Source: Blastomussa wellsi (taxonomy: Eukaryota; Cnidaria; Anthozoa; Scleractinia; Plerogyridae). Taken from it: a stretch of DNA of 64,000 bases. A model generated the notes under the pieces. The model saw only the letters and a program-made list of their open reading frames with translations, had not been told where the DNA came from and did not search any database. The stretch covers positions 18,856,132-18,920,131 of the forward strand of contig OX393568.1 of assembly GCA_947652115.1 (NCBI GenBank), read 5' to 3'. Both the position numbers and the translations under genes were made by a program. Shown here piece by piece: positions 55,899 through 64,000 of the stretch (the first letter of the stretch is position 1; every line of letters begins with the position of its first letter).

Positions 55899-56129
55899 CT
55901 TCTTTTCGTTCCGAAGGTCGCGTCTTCTAGCCCAGATAAGCAACAAAATATAGACACCTAAAATAGAAAGTACTACGGTAAAAACCATTGGGTTTTCAGA
56001 TAATTCCACAAAGCCCGTCAAAGCCTTCCGAAAATCAATGAAATTTGGTTCGACAACCACTTGTGCTGCAAACGATGTGAGATGATTACAAAGGCATTGA
56101 ACCTCCGTCGATGTTGTTTCTGGACCAGC
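55899..56129 (-). CDS. PKD1L-like: Gene B exon: GPS cleavage site and first transmembrane helix
   Basis: A 231-base phase 0-0 exon. It reads AGPETTSTEVQCLCNHLTSF; CNHLTSFA is the canonical GPS autoproteolysis site (between Leu and Thr). After a short spacer comes a hydrophobic helix (MVFTVVLSILGVYILLLIWA) followed by the positive stop-transfer RRRDLRNEKK. The donor is GTAAAT. Confidence 0.9.
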
Positions 56130-56651
56130 CTACATAAAGCAAATATCATACATTAGCAAAACAGAGTGAAACTTGAGGTATATGGGAATTGTTGAAGGGG
56201 GGTTGTTGATAGTGCTCGTTCTGCGAGGTAAGGTGGTCATGTGTTGTTTATGAACACAGATGAAGTGGAGAATTGGACAAAAAATATTATACAATCAAAA
56301 CGTAAGAAAACTTTGCTCCATATCACAGCAATGTAGACAGACAAATTTCCTCGAGGAAATATAAATGTCAATTTTAAGTTATGCAGATTGTTGCCCTTTA
56401 ATTTAAGTTCTGAAACGAACCATCGCCTTTTAACCCTTGTTGCATTATAACTGCTTTAGCCCCCCTCCCCCCGGGCCAATCAAAATGCAGGTGGTGCTGA
56501 CAGCTTTCGGAGACCAAAGGATGATCTCGGCCTAACTTTGATTGACAGTCAGGCAGTTAAATCCAACTCGGTATTCCCCACCTCGTTCCCACGGGCCATT
56601 AAAACAGATAAGCTTTAGAAGTAGATTCGTCTAGAATTCAACTATACTTAC

Positions 56652-57215
56652 CCTGCATCCATGGATACTCCACCCTTCTAGTTCGTTAATCCAGAAAAGA
56701 CATTTCAATCTAGATATTTTAAGACTGTATGAAACATTGGCATTCATGTTTTCCTCCGAGGAACTCTTGATCTTAGACGCTACTTGCACTTTGATGTAGT
56801 AGGTGCCTTCCACCAATAAGCTAGACTCCAACAGTAAAAGTTTCCTTTCCCTCCCGTTCAACGACCACGAAGCCAAATTATCTCCCACAGAAGGTCTCCT
56901 TCCGTATGCTACCATTATTTTCCACTGAGAAACAGTTTCATTGTGGGAAAGAAATTCGATAGCTACTGCTACGTCGCGAAAGCTGTTAGTAAACGTATGA
57001 AATTGAGAAGATAATTCATCGAGTTGGAGAACAAAGGTCTCTTGATCTGAAGCAAAGGGGCGCTGTTTGTGATGAATTCTAATGTCTATTTCGTTTTCCA
57101 GGCCGCTTATTGAAAACTTGCTTCCGTTAGAATTTTTTACCTCCAAGGCAACCACTGATGAGGTGATATTATCATCACCACAGTGTTTGTATGGGTTATC
57201 TTCAAAAGCCATCAT
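56652..57215 (-). CDS. PKD1L-like: Gene B exon: GAIN beta-sandwich and first half of GPS
   Basis: A 564-base phase 0-0 exon starting MMAFEDNPYKHCGDDNITSS and ending CLFWINELEGWSIHGCR before GTAAGTATAG. The C.FW....GWS..GC ending is the first half of a GPS motif; it lies at the exon border and the cleavage site is in the next exon. Confidence 0.9.
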
Positions 57216-57573
57216 CTACAATAAAATTAACACAATAAATTATAACAAGTTATCAAGACAATCTATTGTTTGCATAATGTGGGACTTTTGTAACCAATTG
57301 GTAATGAAAGTAATAGCAATGGCAATGGCAATTCTTCTCTCGAGAATAACAGCAAAGAGGGAAAGGGAGGAATTTGAATTCAAAGCTTGGAACTGGAGCT
57401 TTTGTCAAAAGCCGAGAATCATGACGAGTGAGGCTGTAAGGCCTGTAATCCCCATCCAAAGAACAAGTATTTGTCATGATGATGATGATAATGATAATGA
57501 GGGTGCTTTTTGTAACCTCTTTTCTTCTAACATTTTTTAAGTCATATTGCATACGGCATGGCGTTTGGTGTAC

Positions 57574-57828
57574 CTGAAGGTTTATTGCATCGTCTCCCGT
57601 TAGGTTCTTTTCCGGAAAAATTTCGTCCTTGGGAAGTTTGAACATTCCAAGGTCGTTCTCGATTGTGGAATCGTTCATAGCGTCAGCAAGGGTTTTCCGA
57701 AGTCTTGCTGCTATTTTTGTAGTGTTAATAACCGTGTCTTTATCGCCTGGGGTTTTAGCTCTCATCACCGCCAAACACATCTTGTTTATCGCTTTGAGGA
57801 TTACGCTGGAGATATTTTTACTTCTTTC
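57574..57828 (-). CDS. PKD1L-like: Gene B exon: GAIN subdomain
   Basis: A 255-base phase 0-0 exon. The acceptor TTTCTGCAAAG was chosen because it is the one with a strong pyrimidine tract that keeps phase with the previous exon; the open frame extends upstream to 58020 but that part lacks a compatible acceptor. It reads ERSKNISSVILKAINKMCLA, then PGDKDTVINT and FKLPKDEIFPEKNLTGDDAI, and ends at a GTACAC donor. The sequence pattern PGE/D...v.t and fslP matches the GAIN region of PKDREJ/PKD1L proteins. Confidence 0.8.
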
Positions 57829-59716
57829 CTTTGCAGAAAAAAAAGAATGGTTGAAAACATAGTAAGACGAAGTTGTGTCAACGAAGACGTGTCCATTTAG
57901 CGGACGATAAAACGCAAGTTCACGCAGTCTTAGAAGACCTCGGCAGTGACAGCTAGCCACTGAATTAACTAAGACATTACAATAACGACTTAAAGCTGTT
58001 GATTTGACATGGATGGACAAAACTGGAGAATATTTAAACTACTTTTATTTGGATAAACGTCGGCCCGATTTTTTCAAGTTTATCTCAATTTGTTTGAGAA
58101 TGTCACTTATAATACCAGACAATCATCGTAGTTCGTTATATGTGGCCGTGTTTTAATTCTGGCAATGAAAGGCTAATGTCCAATTAGATTGAAGTTTAGA
58201 TCTCAAAAGGCAAAAACAATGCCGTTACTTGGACCCTTTAACTGGGAGGAAACGCAACCCATTCAAAAATATGGATTATGGCGTTGAAGCTACAAAAGCC
58301 GGATGCGACTCCTGCTCTATCTCAGGACAAGTTTTCATAGACTGGTGGTGACTCAGAAAGCACCCACCAGAATGGTCTAAGAACGGGCTTTCCAGCCAAT
58401 TATATCTGGGCAAGCCTGCAGCTACTGCCCAATCGGCAGTGTATAAAGTAAATAATTCATATTTATATGGTCCGGACTTATGGTGAGGAATAAATCCCAC
58501 ACCAGATGGATCTAAAAAACGTGCTTTCTCGTCAGTTATAGCGGAGCAAGCCAGAGGCCACTGCTCAATCGGCAGTCTCAGAAAAGATTGAATTAACGAG
58601 CTAGTTAACAAGGAATAATATAAAATAAATCTAACTAATCTAATAATACGAACAATAAGCTAATTGAAATATTTAAATTTAAAAAAGTGCTCAGCTCCTC
58701 TGGTTCTACAAGTAATGAAGTTTTTAAACAAGCAAAATTGCCGCGGGTTTGTTCTTAAATAATGGTAGCGTTCCTTTTAACCAATATAAAACCGGATCGT
58801 TCGGATCGTTCGGATTGGTAACTGAAACTGGTTTCAGATTTTCGTTCCATTTGAGAAAAATGCGAGTGGCGCTCGGCGAATTAAGCCCGCCATGTTTGTT
58901 TTGAAAAAAAAAATGGTTCCCAGGCCCCTTGGCGTTGTTGCGCAATCTATTTTTAGATTTTCGTTCCAGCTAAAACGAAAATTGAAAAAGTCTGGATTCA
59001 TTAGATCCAAAACTGGATTGGCTAAAAGGAACGCTACCTATAATGACAACTGTTAACAATGGGTTTTGGAACTAAGTAAAACAGAGGATGATCACCCTGC
59101 TTCATGTTATCGCTACACCTGAAACACTAGTACTTGTTTATGTTAATTTGTCTTTGTGAAATTACTAATTTTGCTTGTGGCTGATCCTGGAGAACTATCA
59201 CTGTCGGCTTGAGGTCACATTGATGCATCATATAACGGATATGAGTTGCTGCTTTTAAACTACTACATTTCTATGCCACTGCAGATGTTTTAATAGCCGC
59301 CATCTTTCATTCATGTGTGGTAAAACAATATTATGAAGGTGGACCGCGTACAGAAGATTAGAACGCTAACAATTCAACGACTGTTTTTACCTTCACTTTT
59401 ATGTTGTTAGAACTTTTCGACCTCATTTGTTGTCTCTATTATTAACAACCTCCCTTCTATTTCCCATAGCCGATAATTAGGATTATCACTCTATTAACGT
59501 ATTCCCTCTTTTTCATTGGTCCAGACCTGCATATCCAGACCATGCATATGGCAGCTTGTTTCCTAGAGTTGCAACAGAACCTGAACGGCATCATTTGCCT
59601 AGTTTACTCTAAAAAACAGCGGGAATACAAAGAAGGAAACGAAATTTTCCCTTAAGGTACTTTGGCACTGTCTGAAACAAGGAGAATCGGATAATATTAG
59701 CTCGTAGATCAATTAC
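57829..59716. other. Intron of gene B, nothing recognised
   Basis: The open frame continuing upstream of the exon to 58020 lacks a compatible acceptor. Two related stretches near 58330-58450 and 58480-58580 (each with AGCAAGCC/GGCAAGCC and CAATCGGCAGT) look like an old local duplication. Confidence 0.5.
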
Positions 59717-59962
59717 TTGCCTCAGCCTTTGGCTTCGCCAAATAATTGATCTGCTCGCCACTACGATATTTACTTTGATTTTGTCGTCACAACTATGGAC
59801 TAAACCATCACGGCTTATTGAAGGACCACTCGAGATGCTGTCCAGTAAGTTCGCGGTACTTTTAAAAACTGTCTCCGTCATCCTCTCTAAAAACGATATT
59901 GGTGCATCCTCTCGCTTTAAAACGGCTTCAACCATTTCATCCAACAAAAATGCACTTTCGTC
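59717..59962 (-). CDS. PKD1L-like: Gene B exon: helical segment before GAIN
   Basis: A 246-base phase 0-0 exon. It starts DESAFLLDEMVEAVLKREDA and ends SQRLRQ before GTAATT. The acceptor is TCCTAG. Confidence 0.8.
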
Positions 59963-60062
59963 CTAGGACAGAAAATGAATTGACGTGAGTAACACCTCCA
60001 GGATGGGAAATCTGTTATCAAAGTTTATTACCAAGCATGCTTTCAGGTTGTCCAAAGATTTC

Positions 60063-60225
60063 ACCAGTATCCCGCAGTTTGTACTCCTGGGTGGGGAGAG
60101 ACACTGTGAGAGTGATGTGTATCCTTCATGAAAACACCAAAGTGACTCAGGCAGGCGCTCCAACCCGTGCCGCTCGATCCGAATTCTAGGCCACTAACCA
60201 CAAGGCCACTGCGACTCCCACAGGA
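60063..60225 (-). mobile_element. tRNA-derived SINE
   Basis: Minus strand has CAGTGGCCTTGTGGTTAGTG (A box) and GCACGGGTTGGAGC (degenerate B box), then CTCACAGTGTCTCTCCCCAC and CCAGG, the same central block as the SINE near 5.9-6.2 kb. Intron of gene B. Confidence 0.7.
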
Positions 60226-60682
60226 TGGGGGAGGAGCGGAGGGTCGTGTTATCACTTGCGCGTTTATAGAGCTTTTAAAAAAAATCTTTACGTCGTATGT
60301 TTGGTGACTCTCTGAAATGAACACTTTTAATTCTATATTCTAAACCGACTAGAACATGGATTTTGTAATGTACACTAGCCACGTAACTAAGGCAAGCTTG
60401 CTTCTCGTGATTGCTGGGCGATCTCAACAGTACCCAAGAAGTGCCAGAAGCAACCAACAGTACTTTGCGAACCTAACACAGTCAAAGGCGAACACAAAAA
60501 GCTGTGATTTCGTACTTTTAACATTTTTCATGCCAAGTTGGAATGTTTTGGAACCTTCCTGGGGAGTTTTGCATGCAGCGAATTATAGTTATATTAATCA
60601 GTCGCCATATTTTTTTTTCCGTTCGGTGGGCCGTGCTTCTCTACAAACATAAAAGTTACTTGCAAGATGCGAGAATATTTAC

Positions 60683-60829
60683 CCTTGCATTTAATGTCAG
60701 CACATCTTTATTCGCGGTGGCCGTCTCAAGTGTATCGCTAATGACTAGGAAGTCGTTAACAGTTGTTTTATTACTACTCGCTACAATGTTTGTGACAAGA
60801 GATAACTTGGATATACTCTTTTCAATTAT
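60683..60829 (-). CDS. PKD1L-like: Gene B exon: REJ/GAIN helical segment
   Basis: A 147-base phase 0-0 exon reading IIEKSISKLSLVTNIVASSN and ending DVLTLNAR before GTAAAT. The helical repeat-like character is typical of the region before the GAIN domain in polycystin-1-like proteins. Confidence 0.8.
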
Positions 60830-61379
60830 CTAAAAAAGGAATAAAAGTATCAGATATAAAATTAGCCATAGCAACTTAATAGAAAACAGAAGACTTTATG
60901 TGGTGCCTTAACGCTCTATTTTCGCCTGGGCTAATTAAAGGGGCACTGTCACGCGTATAACTTCAAAAATTCAACAGCCTAAAAACGTGTTTACTCCAAT
61001 GGAAACCTACAAACAGTGGTCAAGTTTTGTTAAAACTACTATGCCAGTAAACTGACGCTAAATATTGAGTGATATCATTATCATACCGTCAGGCTCACTT
61101 TTTCAAGTTCTGTCCTTGTGATTTGGAAATATTGATGAAAACTATTTATGGTCACCCTCTTCCTTAAACAATTTGCTTGATATCCATCTTTTTATGTTCT
61201 CTTCCTCCTTTCTTTCCAGTTCGCTTATAACTTCAGCCGGCCCTTGTGCTATTTCGTCTGGGTGAATGGCAACGCTGCACCGCTACCTAGCCATTAACGC
61301 GTGTCTATTTTTGCGCAGTGCCCTTCTCCCCATGGCTTGTAAATTTTGTTTGTCTTATTTATAGTTATCTATAGTTCAA

Positions 61380-61412
61380 TGTGTGTGTGGGTGCGTGCGT
61401 GTGCGTGTGTCT
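61380..61412. repeat. GT-rich microsatellite
   Basis: GTGTGTGTGGGTGCGTGCGT and onwards. Confidence 0.85.
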
Positions 61413-61546
61413 ACGTGCATCATTCTGACCCTTATGTTGTAATTTATTCTATGTAGTTTGGCTCCCTAGCTTTATTAACTTTCCAGTTATTTTAGGAAGC
61501 CAACACCCCTTTTAGCTTTAAATTCTTACTTCATGTATAGTAAATT

Positions 61547-61575
61547 GTTGTTGTTGTTGTTGTTGTTGTTGTAGT
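61547..61575. repeat. TTG trinucleotide microsatellite
   Basis: Nine to ten TTG units in a gene B intron. Confidence 0.9.
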
Positions 61576-62269
61576 CTGGTGTTAACAGTTTGTCTCACAT
61601 TACTGGTTATACACTGCTTAATTACTTTGGTTTGCGCTCTATTGTTTATGGAGGCGGAGTTATGAATTCATTAAAACGCTCGAGGGAAGTTTAAAAATGG
61701 TCGAATCAACTCCAGTGAGTAGAATCAAACAAGTTGAAAATGATAATACTTCAAACCGACGGATTTGCACAAAAACTCGGCAAGTGATTCTTGAAATGCC
61801 ATTCATAAAAAGCCATATGAATGCTTTCCACCTAAGTTGCTTTTTCTCAAGATTTTCAATCTCGAAGTGTCGATTCCATACACGCAGAGCTACAAAATAG
61901 CTGCATTTGAGTCCTAAAAAGATAATACTTCCCAAACAGTAACAGACGTAAAAGTAGTAAAATTGTCTTTATTAATCCCTGTTTTACAAAAGCCATGTGA
62001 ATGGAAACAAGCAAACTGAACCGTTTTGTTGTAAAAGTAGAATTTCCGAGCTGCGGTGACCGTTCGTGGCCGACTTTCTTCGCTAATTGCTCTAATGACT
62101 TTCAAATGTTCTCGCGAGAAACGCGCGTGAAGCCCTAGTTTTGTATGAGTGAAAAGTCAAAGAGGCGTAGACGAGTTGACCATCAGTAGAAACTCTAAAA
62201 AGGTTACATTCCAAAAGTTACCATTTCATGTACTTTTAAGCTAAAAATAAAAAAAAGTGTCGCTTGCAA

Positions 62270-62590
62270 AGAGCATACACGCGCGCAATCGTTTTCTATC
62301 CCGAATAGAAAACAGTGGGAGAACCAATAAGATCCGCGGATTTCCAATAAAGCACAGCCGAGTTTCTACCTACACAGATTAGTAGAAACCCAACTGTGTT
62401 CTATTGAGTCTGATTGGTTCTTCAACGGTTTTTTATTCGCCGATAGAAAACGATCGCGCGCGCGTTGCTCCTTGAGGGCAATATTTTTCTTTCATTATAT
62501 GTTAGCTTTTGTAATACAATGCTTTAGAGTTTTATATGACTCGGCTACGCTTCGTTGGCTATTCTCTTATAGAGAATATATAAAAATATA
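62270..62590. mobile_element. Palindromic repeat, second copy of the 39.9-kb family
   Basis: GCGCGCAATCGTTTTCTATC (62281) is mirrored by GATAGAAAACGATCGCGCGC near 62440-62460, and AGTAGAAACCCAACTGTGTT corresponds to the copy near 40000. TCGGCTACGCTTCGTTGGCT is also shared. Confidence 0.7.
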
Positions 62591-62768
62591 ACGAGGACAC
62601 TTTGATTTGAATAGTCGAAGTTGTGACGCTGTGTTCCTGGGAGTTGTCTTAACACCAATAAGTTATCTTCATTGTCTGAAGTGACCCGATTATAACAACT
62701 GCGATATCCGTGAAATGTTTGAAAATCTGCAACCATCTTTAGTTTCAACTACAATAATATTTTTGTTT

Positions 62769-63185
62769 AAAGTGCACCTAACCCCAAAATATTTTTTCGC
62801 TACAATAAACCTTTGCACCAGTTCGAAACGCATTCCACCTTTCGTTTCTCATTTTTAACTAAATGCATGCGGACTGTACTTTATTTGGTTCACAACCGAT
62901 TCAGCAGGGGCGTGGGTCTATTCCTGGGTTGACGTCACAAACTGATTTGCATCGCATCAAGATTTCATGAACATCATTGCAAATCAGTTTGTGACGTCAA
63001 CCCAGGAATAGACCCACGCCCCTTCTGACTCGGCCGTGAACAAAATATCGTACAGTTTTCGTAACTTTTTAATGCTATAAATAGTCCGCATTTAGTAAAA
63101 AAGGAGAAACGAAAGGTGCAATGCATTTCGAACTGGTGCAAAAGTTTATTTTCCCAAAAAATTATTTTTGGGTTAGGGGCACTTT
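62769..63185. mobile_element. 417-bp palindromic MITE with AAAGTGCMCCTAACCC ends
   Basis: The two halves are inverted over nearly the whole length, separated by a 28-base spacer. The innermost arms (GGGCGTGGGTCTATTCCTGG ... and reverse) are virtually identical; the outer parts diverge. No ORF. Confidence 0.85.
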
Positions 63186-63342
63186 AAGAATTTTTAAAAG
63201 ACATATCTTTTAATTATTACACAGCCAAGTCTACTAAGTAGTTTCAAATACCGGCCTACTTGAGTAACGGGTATGGTCGATCGCGGTAGAATTCATCACC
63301 TGTGTAACGCATAACAAGAATGCAACGAAAGGTGCAACTTAC

Positions 63343-63669
63343 TGTAGCATGCTTGATTTGTTCCGGTGAAAGTGTTGCTTGGGTGGGTGTTGGTGTCATA
63401 TCTTGAGACGTCGTTCCAGCTTCCGTTGTTTCACCTTCTCCTTGTTTGTTGCCTATTTGATTATTTGGTTGGGTAACTGTAAGGATAACTGTTCCCGCGG
63501 TTGTTTGAGACGGTGTCTCTTTGCTGGAAAGTGTGAGCAGTGCCAAGGTGTTCACTAAATTTTGGGTCAACTCCATAGCTTCCTCTTCATTGTCGATGGT
63601 GCCATTTTCATAATCTAAATCGCTCATCACATTGTCAAGATCAACTGGAGCTCGTTCGCCTTCTTTCAC
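63343..63669 (-). CDS. PKD1L-like: Gene B exon (first visible): REJ-like region with Thr/Gln-rich insert
   Basis: A 327-base phase 0-0 exon after CTACTTAG, ending before GTAAGT. It starts VKEGERAPVDLDNVMSDLDY, has an acidic helix (EEEAMELTQNLVNTLALLTL) and then a Ser/Thr/Gln-rich, probably disordered stretch (TTEAGTTSQDMTPTPTQATL). It is placed in the REJ-like region by what follows. Confidence 0.75.
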
Positions 63670-63929
63670 CTAAGTAGAAGAGTTAAACAAAATAACAATG
63701 GCCCCGAGCATAGCACCATGATTCTTTCAGTTCCAAGTTACTCAATAAATAATATATTTATCTTAAACTAACATAGATAAACCGAATTTTTTATAGAGCT
63801 GAATTGCTTCATGTTAGATTGCAATTAAGATTTTTTTACTGGTAGCATAAACAGACAAGCCCCTCCTTCACTCAGGCCAACAAAGACACAAATGGGTAAT
63901 AGGTTCACGATCATAACCGTACGTACATG

Positions 63930-64000
63930 GACTACAGGTACTATACAAGTACTGCAGGTACTGAGAGTACCTCAAGTACTAGGAGTACTAAGGGTATAGG
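63930..64000. repeat. Short-period GTACT array cut by the window edge
   Basis: At least six AGTACT/GGTACT units spaced 8 to 10 bases apart (GGTACTATAC, AAGTACTGCA, GGTACTGAGA, and so on). Confidence 0.75.

Larger units (their letters stand above)
60830..62260. other. Intron of gene B, only microsatellites
   Basis: Apart from the GT and TTG microsatellites, no exon-like segment with matching phase or recognisable repeat was seen. Confidence 0.5.
49447..63669 (-). other. PKD1L-like: Gene B: polycystin-1-like receptor-channel, 9 C-terminal exons, 5' end outside window
   Basis: Nine minus-strand exons chain with GT-AG borders and matching phases into 2012 codons ending at a TAG (49447-49449). 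Module order is REJ-like region, GAIN region with GPS motif, membrane helix 1, PLAT domain, further helices, polycystin extracellular (TOP) domain and polycystin cation-channel core. This is the defining order of polycystin-1 family proteins (PKD1, PKD1L1-3, PKDREJ). The N-terminal ligand-binding part is beyond base 64000, so the exact subfamily cannot be set. Such proteins sit in the plasma or ciliary membrane, are self-cleaved at the GPS, and usually pair with a PKD2-type subunit; these points are family knowledge. The exons are large (up to 2387 bases) and the introns modest. Confidence 0.9.

Noticed and set aside
57253..58020. 255-codon minus-strand ORF as a single exon
   Set aside because: Only 57574-57828 is supported by acceptor, donor and phase; the rest is intron read-through including a GAT microsatellite.
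1..64000. CRISPR array, operons, ribosome binding sites, bacterial origin
   Set aside because: The DNA is eukaryotic with introns; no regularly spaced direct repeats with unique spacers were seen.

Overview
The window looks like nuclear DNA of a cnidarian, most likely an anthozoan such as a stony coral. This is inferred from gene content and repeats and is not proven. Support: AT-rich DNA, long GT-AG introns, two very large extracellular or membrane protein genes of animal type, and introns packed with palindromic MITE-like elements, tRNA-derived SINEs, Penelope-like retroelements (PLEs) and a Polinton/Maverick fossil.

Two protein-coding genes are supported, both on the minus strand and arranged head to tail. 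Gene A runs from its start codon at 42077 down past base 1. Seventeen coding exons can be chained with matching splice phases, giving about 1182 codons. The product is a secreted VWDE-like protein: signal peptide, D8C (uromodulin/OIT3-type) module, two Cys-containing modules, a von Willebrand factor D domain spread over four small exons, a linker with two furin-type sites, EGF modules, and a run of 111-bp calcium-binding EGF exons that continues off the left edge. Gene B runs from beyond the right edge to a stop codon at 49447. Nine coding exons (2012 residues) encode the C-terminal part of a polycystin-1-like protein: REJ-like region, GAIN/GPS cleavage site, first membrane helix, PLAT domain, six-helix linker region, polycystin extracellular domain, polycystin channel core and a long acidic cytoplasmic tail.

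Layout: 1-42.1 kb is gene A, mostly intron. Its introns hold a Polinton-type protein-primed DNA polymerase B relic (17.0-19.4 kb) next to a broken convergent ORF (16.15-16.6 kb), a nearly full-length but frameshifted PLE with reverse transcriptase, GIY-YIG endonuclease and a candidate hammerhead ribozyme (30.96-32.89 kb), a second PLE 3' fragment (37.06-37.91 kb), and two multi-kilobase fold-back structures (9.3-12.6 kb and 28.2-35.25 kb). The second of these encloses the PLE and has further elements nested in its arms. 42.1-49.4 kb is intergenic, with palindromes, a LINE reverse transcriptase scrap and three diverged copies of one segment. 49.4-64 kb is gene B, with trinucleotide repeats and small SINEs in its introns.

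The two genes are not an operon and nothing in the sequence ties their functions together. Gene A would make an extracellular matrix or secreted protein; gene B a mechanosensory or chemosensory type membrane receptor-channel. No clearly new multi-gene system was found. The most interesting items are the PLE-enclosing giant inverted repeat, the foldable ribozyme motif, the hairpin between two convergent Polinton-like relics, and the altered pore motif and repeated tail motif of the polycystin.
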